The position numbers and the translations under genes were made by a program. A DNA stretch of 64,000 nucleotides from Serratia nevei (GTDB taxonomy: Bacteria > Pseudomonadota > Gammaproteobacteria > Enterobacterales > Enterobacteriaceae): assembly GCF_024160145.1 (NCBI RefSeq), contig NZ_JAMYWQ010000009.1, positions 1 to 64,000 on the forward strand. Reading direction: 5' to 3'. The notes under the pieces were generated by a model. That model did no database searches, was not told the DNA's origin, and saw only the letters and a list, made by a program, of their open reading frames with translations. Of the stretch, positions 8,981 through 17,878 are shown one piece after another; position 1 is the first letter of the stretch; the number at the start of each line of letters is the position of its first letter.

Positions 8981-10048
8981 TTAGCGGCTCTCGCGGCTGA
9001 TCGACACGCTCTTTACCTGCGCGTACAGCCACTGCCCGGGGCGGATCGCCAGTTCATCGCGCGCCCACGGCGTGATCCGCGCCCACAGCACGTGCTCCCC
9101 GACCGCCAGCTTCACTTCCACCTGCCCGTCCACGTCCAGACACTCGCTCACCTTGGCCGGCAACACGTTGCGAATGCTGCTGTTGACCGGCGGCTGCAGC
9201 ACCAGCGAGACGTCGGCAGCGTTGATGCGAATGCGCAGCTGGGTGCCCAGTTCGGCGTCGATGCCGCTGACCCACAGCCGCTGATCGCCGAGCGCCAGCG
9301 CGGTCATGGCATAGCGTTGATGATGCTCAATCACGCTGACGCGCAGCACGCTGCTCTGATCTTCACGCTGCAGCCACGGCCGCAGCGCGCTGCTGGCCCA
9401 GACGGCTTCCAGCCCGCCGAACGCGCGCACCTCGCCGCGATCCAGTACCATCACCTGTTCGGCCAGGCGCAGGATCTCGTCCAGGCTGTGGCTGACGTAG
9501 AGGATGGGGATGTTGACGTCCTGCGCCAACCGCTCCAGATACGGCAGCAGCTCGCGCTTACGCGGCAGATCGAGCGAGGCCAGCGGCTCGTCCATCAGCA
9601 GCAGTTCCGGCGCGGTCAGCAGCGCGCGGCCGATCGCCACCCGCTGTTTTTCACCGCCGGAGAGCGTCAGCGGCAACCGATTGAGCAACGGCCCGATGCC
9701 CAGCAACTCGACGATGGTGTTGAACTGTGCGCGCATGCCGGCCGCCATGCCGTACTGCAGGTTGCCGCGCACCCGATAGTGCGGGAACAGCCGTGCATCC
9801 TGAAACACGTAGCCGATACGGCGCTTTTCCGGCGGCAGGCAAAGGCCCGCGGCGGTATCCACCAGCGTGCGGCCATTGAGCGCGATGCGCCCCTGCTGCA
9901 AACGGGTCAGGCCGCCGATGGCGTTGATCAGGGAAGTTTTGCCCGCGCCGGACAGGCCGAAAATCGCGGTGATGCCCTGCGCCGGCAAATCGGCGCGGAC
10001 GTTGAGATTAAGGTCGCCCAGCTGCTGCGAGAAATCCAGCTCCAGCAT
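8981..10048 (-). CDS. modC: molybdate ABC transporter ATP-binding protein
   Basis: ATPase of the molybdate importer, acting at the inner face of the membrane with ModB. 355 residues: Walker [10 protein letters not shown] (about 32-40), signature LSGGEKQR, Walker [13 protein letters not shown], then a C-terminal TOBE/molybdopterin-binding-like domain (about 290-352) typical of ModC. It starts at the base following the modB stop and is last in modABC. Confidence 0.95.
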   Translation of the reverse strand: MLELDFSQQLGDLNLNVRADLPAQGITAIFGLSGAGKTSLINAIGGLTRLQQGRIALNGRTLVDTAAGLCLPPEKRRIGYVFQDARLFPHYRVRGNLQYGMAAGMRAQFNTIVELLGIGPLLNRLPLTLSGGEKQRVAIGRALLTAPELLLMDEPLASLDLPRKRELLPYLERLAQDVNIPILYVSHSLDEILRLAEQVMVLDRGEVRAFGGLEAVWASSALRPWLQREDQSSVLRVSVIEHHQRYAMTALALGDQRLWVSGIDAELGTQLRIRINAADVSLVLQPPVNSSIRNVLPAKVSECLDVDGQVEVKLAVGEHVLWARITPWARDELAIRPGQWLYAQVKSVSISRESR

Positions 10049-10738
10049 TTACACCCCCATCCGTTTGCGGCCCCAGCGGGCCAGCCATTCGGACACCATC
10101 AGCGAAGCCAGCGACAGCACGATGGCGATCGCGCACAGGCGCGCGGCGGCGGCTTCCGCTCCCGGCGTTTCGATCAGCGTATACATCGCCAGCGGAATGG
10201 TGCGGGTTTCACCGGGAATGTTGGAGACGAAGGTGATGGTGGCGCCGAACTCCCCCAGCGAGCGGGCGAAGGCCAGCACCACGCCGACAATGACGCCGGG
10301 CAGCGACAGCGGCAGCGTGATGGTGAAAAACACCCGCCACGGGTTGGCGCCCAGCGTACGCGCCGCCTGCTCCAGCCGAGTGTCCACCGCCTCCAGCGCC
10401 AGCCGGATGGCACGCACCATCAGCGGAAACGCCACCACCGCCGACGCCAGCGCGGCGCCGCGCCAGCTAAAGCTGAAGCTGAAGCCGAACCAGTCGTACA
10501 GCCACTCGCCGATGACGCCGCGCCGCCCCATGGCGATCAGCAGCAAATAGCCGACCACCACCGGCGGCAGCACCAGCGGCAGGTGAATAATGCCGTCCAG
10601 CAGCGCCTTGCCGGGAAAACGGCAGCGCACCAGCACCCAGGCCATCAGAATGCCGAACGGCAGGCTGCAGACCACCGCCAAGCCGGAGACTTTCAGGCTC
10701 AGCTCAACCGCCTGCCACTCGTACTCACTCAGAATCAT
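10049..10738 (-). CDS. modB: molybdate ABC transporter permease
   Basis: 229-residue inner-membrane permease with about five to six transmembrane segments and the EAA loop (EQAARTLGANPWRVFFTITLPLSLPG, about 136-161) that docks onto ModC. Length and sequence agree with E. coli ModB. Its ATG overlaps the modA stop by 4 nt (ATGA), so the two are translationally coupled. Confidence 0.95.
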   Translation of the reverse strand: MILSEYEWQAVELSLKVSGLAVVCSLPFGILMAWVLVRCRFPGKALLDGIIHLPLVLPPVVVGYLLLIAMGRRGVIGEWLYDWFGFSFSFSWRGAALASAVVAFPLMVRAIRLALEAVDTRLEQAARTLGANPWRVFFTITLPLSLPGVIVGVVLAFARSLGEFGATITFVSNIPGETRTIPLAMYTLIETPGAEAAAARLCAIAIVLSLASLMVSEWLARWGRKRMGV

Positions 10739-11508
10739 TTACGCGGGGTGAATCCATAATGTTCAAAAATAGCGGCCGCTTCCGGGCTCTTCAGATAGGT
10801 ATAGAAAGCGCTGACCGTCGGGTTTTGCCGATCTTTCACAATGGCCATCGGATATTCAACCGGTTTGTGGCTGTCTTCCGGGAACACGCCCACCACTTTC
10901 ACCTTGTCGCTGGCGACCGCATCGGAGCCGTAAACGATGCCGAGCGGCGCTTCACCACGCTCCACCAGCGCCATCGCGCTGCGCACGTTGTTGGCGCGCG
11001 CCAGTTTCGGCTCCAGCGCGCTCCAGGCGCCCAGGTGTTCCAGCGCCTCTTTGGCGTAGATGCCGGCCGGCACGTGATCCGGATCGCCCACCGCCAGGCG
11101 GCCGCCGCTGAGCAGCTTGGCCCAATCGGTCTGCTTGTCGATGGCGATCTTGTCTTGCTTATCGCTCTTGGCGGCGATCAGCACCAGTTCGTTGCCCAGC
11201 AGCGTGTAGCGGGTGTCTTTCACCATCTGCTGCTTGTCGATGGCGTAATCCATCCACTGTTGATCGGCGGAGATAAACAGATCGGCCGGGGCGCCCTGCT
11301 CAATTTGGCGCGCCAGCGTCGAAGAGGACGCAAAGGAGGAAACCACCTGCACATCCTTGCCTTTTTGATACTGGGTGGCGATGTCCTGCAGCGCGTTGGT
11401 CAGCGACGCGGCGGCGAACACGGTGATCTTTTCCGCCGCCGAGGCCTGTGCCACCAGGCCCGATGCCAACACGATCCCGCCAACCCATTTGGTCCATTGC
11501 TGTTTCAT
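10735..11508 (-). CDS. modA: molybdate-binding periplasmic protein
   Basis: Periplasmic substrate-binding component of the ModABC importer. 257 residues from MKQQWTKWVGGIVLASGLVAQASA, a cleavable signal peptide ending at ASA/AEK. Oxyanion-binding motifs FAAASLTNALQDIA, SSFASSSTLARQIEQGAPADLFISAD and GDPDHVPAGIYAKEAL are conserved. The start at 11508 fits the signal peptide; an 11-codon upstream extension enters the leader. It is first in the operon and lies about 40 bp downstream of a perfect ModE operator. Confidence 0.95.
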   Translation of the reverse strand: MKQQWTKWVGGIVLASGLVAQASAAEKITVFAAASLTNALQDIATQYQKGKDVQVVSSFASSSTLARQIEQGAPADLFISADQQWMDYAIDKQQMVKDTRYTLLGNELVLIAAKSDKQDKIAIDKQTDWAKLLSGGRLAVGDPDHVPAGIYAKEALEHLGAWSALEPKLARANNVRSAMALVERGEAPLGIVYGSDAVASDKVKVVGVFPEDSHKPVEYPMAIVKDRQNPTVSAFYTYLKSPEAAAIFEHYGFTPRK

Positions 11509-11545
11509 TGTTTTTCTCCGCAAGTTAACGTGCATTATCACTCTT

Positions 11546-11569
11546 CGTTATATAAAAAATAATATAACG
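11546..11569. promoter_or_regulatory. ModE operator of modABC
   Basis: CGTTATAT-N8-ATATAACG is a perfect 8-bp inverted repeat with an AT-rich centre, 38 bp upstream of modA, matching the known ModE box (CGTTATAT...ATAACG arms). Molybdate-loaded ModE, encoded at 17879, is expected to repress modABC here. Confidence 0.88.
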
Positions 11570-11666
11570 TGGCGCGAAAGCTTGTCATGCGGTTTATCGG
11601 CAAAGCGTGAGATAACTTGAGGAATGCCCGCCGGACGATGCCGGCGGATATCGGGATGGGGAACGG

Positions 11667-11816
11667 TCAGTGCTGGGTGCGGTTTTCTTTCGAACGCCCC
11701 ACTTTGGAGAAAACGTTGAACACTTCGCCAAAACCGTAGATCAGGCCGAGAATGATCGCCATGACCACCGGCACCATCACCACGGCAAACAACAGACTTT
11801 TCAATAATTCCAACAT
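11667..11816 (-). CDS. acrZ: AcrZ, small AcrB-associated membrane protein
   Basis: 49-residue single-span inner-membrane peptide that binds AcrB of the AcrAB-TolC efflux pump and changes its substrate preference (known from E. coli). The sequence from ATG 11816, [20 protein letters not shown], is nearly identical to E. coli AcrZ, including the kinked membrane helix; only the polar tail differs. An in-frame start 11 codons upstream is less likely. It lies upstream of modABC on the same strand, as in E. coli. Confidence 0.95.
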   Translation of the reverse strand: MLELLKSLLFAVVMVPVVMAIILGLIYGFGEVFNVFSKVGRSKENRTQH

Positions 11817-11961
11817 GATAGCCTCGCTTAACTGCCCATTGAGCGGCAAATGCCTTTCACCGCATAAGGGTTATTCTACCCCAAAAAAATCGGCAAAACC
11901 GGAGTTATTTTAGTCAGCGCGGCCAATTTGTGATCGGCCAAACGTGCCCTTTCCACCGATA

Positions 11962-12750
11962 TCATGTCGGGGCGGGGTAATAGATCAGCGGCGGCGCATA
12001 GCCGGCGGGCGCCGCCAGCCGGGCCTCCACCCCGTACACCGCGCGAATGTTCTCCGGCGTCAGCGCCTGCCGCGGCGCACCCGCCGCACAGACTCCGCCC
12101 CGCTGCAGCAGCGCCACCCGATCGCAATAACAGGCCGCCAGATTCAGATCGTGCAGCGTCACCACCACGCTGAGCTTCAGCCGCCGCAGCAGGGCCATAA
12201 ACTGCTGCTGATGGGCGATATCCAGATGGTTGGCGGGCTCATCCAGCAGCAGCCACGGCGTTTGCTGCGCCAACGCGCGCGCCAGGTGCACCCGCTGCCG
12301 TTCGCCGCCGGACAGCCGCTGCCAATCGCGATCGGCCAGGTGGCTGATGCCCACTTGCTCCATCGCCCGCCCGGCGAGGCGACGATCTTCGGGGCCGAAA
12401 CCACGCCAGCGGCCGGCATGGGCCAGGCGCCCCAGCAGCACCGCCTCCTTCACCGGCAGCGCGAAGGTGCCGGGGGCGGATTGCTCGAGAAAGGCGATGC
12501 GCCTGGCGCGCTCCCGCCCGGAAAACGCAGTAATTTCACGCCCTTCCAACCAAACACGGCCCCCGGCGGCAGGCTGCAATCCGGCCAGCAGCTTGAGTAA
12601 CGTGGATTTACCGCTGCCGTTGACACCGAGCACGCCGGTGACCTCACCGGGCAAGGCGCAGAAACTGAGATTTTCCAGCACCGTGCGTGCGCCGGCTCGC
12701 CAGCTCACCGCCTCGGCGTACAGGCCGGAGCGCATTTTTTCAACCGTCAT
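11962..12750 (-). CDS. FecE-type ABC transporter ATP-binding protein (metal-chelate uptake)
   Basis: 262-residue ATPase of the FecE/BtuD group: Walker A GVNGSGKST (about 42-50), signature LSGGERQR, Walker B LLLDEPANHLDIAHQ, H-loop VVVTLHDLNLA. It would power a FecCD-type inner-membrane permease. The start at 12750 overlaps the permease stop by 4 nt (ATGA); an earlier in-frame start lies inside the permease gene and is rejected. Last gene of the five-gene operon 17690-11962. Substrate is not shown by the protein; the Zur-type promoter points to zinc or a zinc chelate. Confidence 0.88.
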   Translation of the reverse strand: MTVEKMRSGLYAEAVSWRAGARTVLENLSFCALPGEVTGVLGVNGSGKSTLLKLLAGLQPAAGGRVWLEGREITAFSGRERARRIAFLEQSAPGTFALPVKEAVLLGRLAHAGRWRGFGPEDRRLAGRAMEQVGISHLADRDWQRLSGGERQRVHLARALAQQTPWLLLDEPANHLDIAHQQQFMALLRRLKLSVVVTLHDLNLAACYCDRVALLQRGGVCAAGAPRQALTPENIRAVYGVEARLAAPAGYAPPLIYYPAPT

Positions 12751-13772
12751 GCATTGACCTTCCGATACAGCAACAGCAAGAATACCGGCACCCCCAGCAG
12801 CGCGGTCAGCACGCCGACCGGCAGCTCGCGCGGGGCAAACAGCGTTCTGGCCAGGGTGTCCGCAGCCACAGCGAACAGCGCGCCGCACAGCGCGCTGGCC
12901 GGCAACAGCAGCCGATGCCGCGAGCCGACCAGCCGCCGGGCGACGTGCGGCACCGTCAGCCCGATAAATCCCACCGCGCCGCTGAACGCGACGATCGCCG
13001 CCGTCAGCGCGGTGGTCACCATATACAGCAGCAGCTTCAGCGGAGCCACCGACACCCCCAGCGAAGCGGCGGTCACGCCGCCGAACGCCAGCGCGTCCAG
13101 CTCACCCGCCCGCAGCCAACAAAGCAGCAACGCCGCCGCCAGCGCCAGCCCGCACAGCCCGACCTGCGGCCAGCGCGCGTCGCTGAACGATCCCAGCAGC
13201 CAGAACATCACGCCGCGCGTGGCGTTGGCATCCGCCTGCCAGAGGGTGATCAGCGAAGTCAGCGCAGAAAGCAGCTGCGTCACCGCCACCCCGGCCAGAA
13301 TAAACAGCGTGGACTCCCCCTGCAGCGAACGCCCGGCCAGCAGCATCACCAACGCAAACGCCCCCAGCGCGCCGATAAACGCGCCGCCGGACACCGACAG
13401 CAGGCCGCCCCCCAGCCCCAATACCAGCACCGTGACCGCACCCACGCCCGCGCCGGAGGAGATCCCCAGCACCCAGGGATCGGCCAGCGGGTTGCGGGTC
13501 AGCGACTGCAGCACGGCGCCCGCCAACGCCAGCCCGGCGCCGGCCAGCGCCGCCAACAGCGCGCGCGGCATCCGCAGCGACCAGATGATGCGCTGATACA
13601 CCTCGGCGTCGGTCGTCGCGCTGCCGCTAACGCCGAATACGATGCGCCAGGCGTCGTGCCACGCGATCGGCGCAGGCCCCGACAGGGTGGCGCCCAGCAG
13701 GGCCAGCGGCAGCGCCGCCGCCAGCAACAGCAGCCAGCCGGCCTCACGGCCGGGCAGTAACCGCCGGATCAT
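12747..13772 (-). CDS. FecCD-family ABC transporter permease
   Basis: 341 residues with about nine to ten transmembrane segments, of the BtuC/FecCD family. Typical motifs are LRMPRALLAALAGAGLALAGAVLQSLTRNPLADPWVLGISSGAG (about 66-110) and GFIGLTVPHVARRLVG near 255-270. There is only one permease gene, so it presumably works as a homodimer like BtuC. The methyltransferase stop and its ATG are separated by one base. Confidence 0.9.
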   Translation of the reverse strand: MIRRLLPGREAGWLLLLAAALPLALLGATLSGPAPIAWHDAWRIVFGVSGSATTDAEVYQRIIWSLRMPRALLAALAGAGLALAGAVLQSLTRNPLADPWVLGISSGAGVGAVTVLVLGLGGGLLSVSGGAFIGALGAFALVMLLAGRSLQGESTLFILAGVAVTQLLSALTSLITLWQADANATRGVMFWLLGSFSDARWPQVGLCGLALAAALLLCWLRAGELDALAFGGVTAASLGVSVAPLKLLLYMVTTALTAAIVAFSGAVGFIGLTVPHVARRLVGSRHRLLLPASALCGALFAVAADTLARTLFAPRELPVGVLTALLGVPVFLLLLYRKVNA

Positions 13773-13773
13773 G

Positions 13774-14529
13774 CTATTTCCAGCCTGCGATCACATAGTC
13801 GTCCAACAGCTGCCACACCGCGCCCGCCTCGCTGAAACCGGCTTGCCTGAGGGCCGCGAGCTGGAAATCCACCGGCGTCGGCGGCGGCACCGGGCGGCCG
13901 GCGAACAGCGCTTCACGCTCGGCCTGATAAGCGGCCAGCGCCGGCGATTGCAGCGCGCCCGCAAACCAGCGATCCCAATCCTCTACGCCGTTGTCCCAGG
14001 CGCGCTGTTGGGTCTGCGCGTCATGCCGCTCCGCCAACGCTTTCAGCCGCGGCTGACGCTGGTCATAGCGCTGATGATCGGCGTTGAGGAACACGCCGCC
14101 GTCGGCCAGCAGCCCGGCGAGGTTGCGGTACAGCGCCAGCTGCTGCTCGGGCATCAGCCAGTGCAGCGCCGTGCTGGACACCGCCGCCTGCGGCGCGGGG
14201 CCGGGCAGCGCAGAGAAACAGGCCGGATCCGCCAGATCGGCCTGCAGAATGCGGATCCGATCGCCGTACGCCGCCAGCGCGCCGCGCGCCACCGCCAGCA
14301 GCAGCGGATCGAGATCGATGGCGGTCACCCTGGCCTGCGGAAAACGCTGCAAAATGCGCAGGCTCAGCGAGCCCGGGCCGCAGGCCAGATCCACCACGTG
14401 AAAATCCTGGCCGGCGGCCAGCGCCAGCACGTCCAGCAGGGCGTTAAAACGCGCTTCCCGTTCGGCGATGTAGGCCGCCTGCTGGCGATCCCAGGAGTCC
14501 AGCAGCGAAGCGAATGAAACGGCAGTCAT
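13774..14529 (-). CDS. class I SAM-dependent methyltransferase in metal-uptake operon
   Basis: 251-residue methyltransferase: SAM motif I VVDLACGPGSLSLRIL (about 45-60), VTAIDLDPLLLAVA (motif II), ADLADPACF and STALHWL further on, resembling trans-aconitate/biotin-type class I enzymes. The start ATG 14529 lies one base past the binding-protein stop and has a GGA ribosome site in that gene's last codons. No substrate can be assigned. Its place between binding protein and permease, with tight spacing, suggests modification of the imported ligand or of a related chelator; this is inference. Confidence 0.8.
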   Translation of the reverse strand: MTAVSFASLLDSWDRQQAAYIAEREARFNALLDVLALAAGQDFHVVDLACGPGSLSLRILQRFPQARVTAIDLDPLLLAVARGALAAYGDRIRILQADLADPACFSALPGPAPQAAVSSTALHWLMPEQQLALYRNLAGLLADGGVFLNADHQRYDQRQPRLKALAERHDAQTQQRAWDNGVEDWDRWFAGALQSPALAAYQAEREALFAGRPVPPPTPVDFQLAALRQAGFSEAGAVWQLLDDYVIAGWK

Positions 14530-14530
14530 A

Positions 14531-15526
14531 TCAAGGTTCCTTGTTGGCAAAAGCCGGAGCCGGCGGCGGCAAGGCCGCCAGGCCCCGAATCAAACGGCCC
14601 AGCGCCGCCACGGTGCGGGCAGAAGGGTCCATGTCGTAACCGGGGAGGATCACGTAGCGCCGCTGACGCACGGCGCGCAGCGTCGCGGTCAGCGGGTGAT
14701 GCTCCAGAAAGGCGATCTTGTCGGCCGCGCTGTCGCCAAGGCCGCCGCGCGGCAGAGAGCCGAGCACGATCGCATCCGGATCGCGAGCGGCGATGGTTTC
14801 CCAGGACACCGTCGGCCACAGCTCGGGCCGATCGCCGAACAGGTTCTCGCTGCCGACGCTACGGCTCAGCAAGCCTGGCGCGCCGCAGCAGCCCGCCACA
14901 TAGGGCGTTTGCGTGCCGGCATACCACCACAGCAGACGCAAATGCGGCAGCTGAGGGCGCTGCGCCTCAAGCGCCCTCAGTTGCCCGCGCAGCCGTTCGA
15001 TCAGCGTTTCACCGGCGCGGCTGATGTTAAAAATGCGCGCCAGCTCCCGCAGCTCGGTGAAAATGTCTTCGAACGTCAGCGCGGCGGCGATCGCGCTTTG
15101 CTGGCCGCTGCAGGCGCCGGGAGAGAGGTAGCTGCCGATGCCCCATTCCGCCAGCCGCGCCCGATCGGGCGTTTCCGGGCTGTGCAGCCAGTAATAGCTG
15201 GCCGAATAGACAAAATCCGGCCGCATCAGCAGCAACGCTTCCGCCGTGGGCGGCGCCGGGCTGGTGGGCGCCCGCAGCGCATCGACCGGCGCCGTCGGCG
15301 CAGGATCGCGCGCGCGGTCATACCCGACCACGCCGATCGCACGGGCGGCCAGCCCCAGCGCCAGCAGGTTTTCCAGCGCCGGATTGGCGTAAACCAGCAC
15401 CCGCTGCGGTGCCTGCGGGTAATCGCGCGTTGCCCCGCAATTTTGCAGGCTGACGGCATCGGCACGCAGCGGCACGCTTCCGCCCAATCCCAGGGCGCAC
15501 AAGAGCAGGGCAAGCCAGCGTTTCAC
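14531..15526 (-). CDS. periplasmic metal-chelate binding protein (FepB/BtuF-like fold)
   Basis: About 331 residues. A signal peptide is visible (VKRWLALLLCALGLGGSVPLRADA), then the class III binding-protein pattern: QRVLVYANPALENLLALGLAARAIGVVGYD, MRPDFVYSASYYWL, and a C-terminal lobe with LFGDRPELWPTVSWETIAARDPDAIVLG. GTG 15526, just after the receptor stop, gives a normal signal peptide; ATG 15559 inside the receptor gene is the alternative. It has an adjacent Cys pair (VAGCCGAPG) and other cysteines, unusual for siderophore-binding proteins and possibly relevant to metal binding. Confidence 0.82.
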   Translation of the reverse strand: MKRWLALLLCALGLGGSVPLRADAVSLQNCGATRDYPQAPQRVLVYANPALENLLALGLAARAIGVVGYDRARDPAPTAPVDALRAPTSPAPPTAEALLLMRPDFVYSASYYWLHSPETPDRARLAEWGIGSYLSPGACSGQQSAIAAALTFEDIFTELRELARIFNISRAGETLIERLRGQLRALEAQRPQLPHLRLLWWYAGTQTPYVAGCCGAPGLLSRSVGSENLFGDRPELWPTVSWETIAARDPDAIVLGSLPRGGLGDSAADKIAFLEHHPLTATLRAVRQRRYVILPGYDMDPSARTVAALGRLIRGLAALPPPAPAFANKEP

Positions 15527-15530
15527 GCCG

Positions 15531-17690
15531 TCAGAACCTGACCGACACGAAGGTTTCATAGCTGCGCGGCGGCGCGATCAGCGCCTGGTCCGGGTAGGTG
15601 CGCTGATAGGCATACAGCTGGTTGGTGGCGTTGCGAATGCGAAAACCGACATCGACGATCGGCGTCAGCTGATAGTCCGCCGCCAGATCGAGCGTGGTGT
15701 ACGCGCGCATCTTGCGCCGGTTGGCGTCGTCGTTGTAACTGCTGCCGACGTAGCGCAGCGAAGTAGCCAGCCCCAGGCGCGCCGTCGCCTGATAATGCAC
15801 GCTGAGGTTGGCGGTCCAGTCCGGGATATAGGCCGGGCGATTGCCGTTGTAACTGCGCAGCGGGCTACCGCCGCGATAGTCGTCGTAGCGGGCATGCGTG
15901 TAGGCGGCGTTGCCGGCCAGCTCCCAGCGTTCGTCGGGACGCAGCACCACGCCAAGCTCGATGCCGCGCGACGTCTGCCTGCCTACCGCGTTCAACGCAT
16001 CCGGCCGCTGCGCGTCGGGCACAAACAGGTTGTCCTTGCGCAGTTCGTACAGCGCCAGCGTCGCCTCGCCCTTGTTACCCCAGAACTGCCCTTTGGCACC
16101 GGCCTCCCACTGGCGCGCTCGCGTCAGCGGCAGATCGGTCTGCGCCGGGCTGAGGAAGAACAGATCGTTACCCGGCTCCTGGCCAGTGGTGTAGTTGGCG
16201 TAGAGCGTGAGGTTATCGGTGAACGCATAGCTGGGGCCGAAGCTCCAGGTGCTGAAAACGTAGGTGTGCGTGCGGCTCTCTTCCTGCGGCCCCTGGAAGC
16301 GCCAGTCCATGTTCATATGGTTGTAGCGCAGCTGGCCCAACAACGCTAAGCGCTCGGTCAGGCTGAAACGATCCTCGAGAAAGGCGGCGCACTGGTTCTG
16401 GGTAACGTGGCGCACCGGCGCGCCTTGGTGGTCGGTGCCCTGGGCGAACGGCTCTCTGGGCGGCGCCCAGAGCGGCACGTCTTCTGAGCCAGGGAAGCCG
16501 TTGGAGTAATACTGAAAATACCGTTTGCTCAGATCGAAGCCGACCAGCAACCGGTTATCGAACCCGGCGACGGCGCGGTCGAACACCAGCGAACTGCGGT
16601 TGCCGATCAGATCGTCATCGTGCGCCAGGGCACCGAAGGAGTCACGGTTGACATCGCCGGGCCGGACCGCCGCCGCGACGCGGAAACGCTCGACGTTGCG
16701 CCATTCGCGAAAGCCGCTGTAGTAATAGAATTGGTTATGCCATTCCACTTCGGGCGCCACGAACCAGTCCAGATTGGCCTGAAAGGCGGTGGCGTTGCTC
16801 TGGATGCGGCTGTCGGTGAGGTTGTTGTAATTGATGTCGCGCAGCTCGCCGGCAATGCGCCCATCCAGCAGCGGCGTGCCGTAGTACGGGTTGTTGGTGC
16901 GGTTGAGCATGCGATCCAGGCTCAGCGTCAACAATGCATCGTCCGTCAGTTTAAACAGCAGCGAGCCGGAAACCCGCTTCTGCCGATCGCGTTCGTCCTG
17001 CACGTTGCTGCCGCTGTCGTTGCCGCTGACGTCCAACCGGTACGCCACCGCATCGTCCACCAGCGCGCCGCCGGCCCCCAGATGCAACCGCTGGCTGCGG
17101 TAGCTGCCGAAGCCATAATCGAGCTCGAACGGCTGGCGGCTAAAGGTGGGCCGCCGCGAGATCAGGTTGACGCTGCCGCCTGCGGCGCTCAGGCCGTTCA
17201 AGGCCGACCCCGGCCCGCGCAGCACCTCGATGCTGTCGTAATGCGCCGGATCGCCCAGCTGCAGCGTGCTGCCGGGCATCTCCACGCCGTTATACAGCCA
17301 GGCGATCGGCCGGAAACCGCGCGCGGAAAAGTTGTTGGATAACGTTGGCGAAGCGACGCCGGACAGACCGGCGGCGTGCTCGACGGCGGCGGCCAGCGAG
17401 CGATCGCCCCGCTGCTGGATCGCCCTTGCGCTGATGATATCGACGCTGCGCGGCGTCTCCTGAGTCGTCAGCCCGAGCTGCGACGCGCTGCGGCTCACGG
17501 CGTTCAACGCATCGTAGCGCCCGGCGGGGGCCGCCGCCTCTACGGTGAGCTGTTCTTCGCATCCCGTGGCGTTGCGGGCTTTATCGCAGTCGGCGGCGTA
17601 GGCCAACGGTGCCGTCAGTGCACCGCCGATCCAGGCGGCAAGGCATAAAGATTTTCTGGGCGTGGCAAGACGCCGGCGTGTCGTACTCAT
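15531..17690 (-). CDS. TonB-dependent outer-membrane receptor, Zur-type promoter
   Basis: 719-residue receptor: signal peptide to about residue 33 (PLAYA/ADCDK), TonB box QLTVEA (47-52), plug domain with RSVDIISARAIQQRGDRSLAAAVEHAAGL, RGFRPIAWLYNGVEMPGS and IEVLRGPGSALNGLSAAGGSVNLISRRPT, then a 22-strand barrel ending in the terminal Phe (VSVRF) used for outer-membrane insertion. The start ATG 17690 is nine bases after AGGG; the ATG at 17699 abuts that site. First gene of the operon. Overall similarity is to siderophore receptors of the FhuA/FoxA style; actual ligand unknown. Confidence 0.9.
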   Translation of the reverse strand: MSTTRRRLATPRKSLCLAAWIGGALTAPLAYAADCDKARNATGCEEQLTVEAAAPAGRYDALNAVSRSASQLGLTTQETPRSVDIISARAIQQRGDRSLAAAVEHAAGLSGVASPTLSNNFSARGFRPIAWLYNGVEMPGSTLQLGDPAHYDSIEVLRGPGSALNGLSAAGGSVNLISRRPTFSRQPFELDYGFGSYRSQRLHLGAGGALVDDAVAYRLDVSGNDSGSNVQDERDRQKRVSGSLLFKLTDDALLTLSLDRMLNRTNNPYYGTPLLDGRIAGELRDINYNNLTDSRIQSNATAFQANLDWFVAPEVEWHNQFYYYSGFREWRNVERFRVAAAVRPGDVNRDSFGALAHDDDLIGNRSSLVFDRAVAGFDNRLLVGFDLSKRYFQYYSNGFPGSEDVPLWAPPREPFAQGTDHQGAPVRHVTQNQCAAFLEDRFSLTERLALLGQLRYNHMNMDWRFQGPQEESRTHTYVFSTWSFGPSYAFTDNLTLYANYTTGQEPGNDLFFLSPAQTDLPLTRARQWEAGAKGQFWGNKGEATLALYELRKDNLFVPDAQRPDALNAVGRQTSRGIELGVVLRPDERWELAGNAAYTHARYDDYRGGSPLRSYNGNRPAYIPDWTANLSVHYQATARLGLATSLRYVGSSYNDDANRRKMRAYTTLDLAADYQLTPIVDVGFRIRNATNQLYAYQRTYPDQALIAPPRSYETFVSVRF

Positions 17691-17758
17691 GTGGAGCATC
17701 CCTGTGGTGAAATAAAAACCGGCCGCAGCCGGCGTAAAGCCTTCTCTTTTTTCTGTTA

Positions 17759-17773
17759 TGTTATATTATAACA
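17759..17773. promoter_or_regulatory. Zur-type operator over the -10 of the TonB-receptor operon
   Basis: On the minus strand TGTTATAATATAACA, a perfect 7-1-7 palindrome matching the core of the enterobacterial Zur box (as in the E. coli znu box, GAAATGTTATAATATCACAC...). It contains TATAAT (17770-17765), which can be the -10 of the receptor operon, with a poor -35. Zur-Zn2+ would occlude RNA polymerase. It lies 69 bp upstream of the receptor start and also in front of divergent modE. ModE boxes have a wider spacing, so ModE is less likely. Confidence 0.78.
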
Positions 17774-17878
17774 ATAAAGCAATGCCAGTCTTTATTGCCC
17801 CGCACTCCACCGCGCTGCGCTTGGCGCTTTGCCGCCAAATCGGCGACAATAGGATTTTTGCCGCCGACAGGATGCGCT

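Noticed and set aside
9092-10759. 555-codon open frame on the plus strand
   Set aside because: Antisense to modC-modB; Gln/Arg/His-rich composition typical of a reverse frame.
17759-17773. ModE box in front of modE
   Set aside because: ModE boxes have arms separated by about 8 bp (as at 11546). Here the arms are separated by one base and the core equals the Zur motif.
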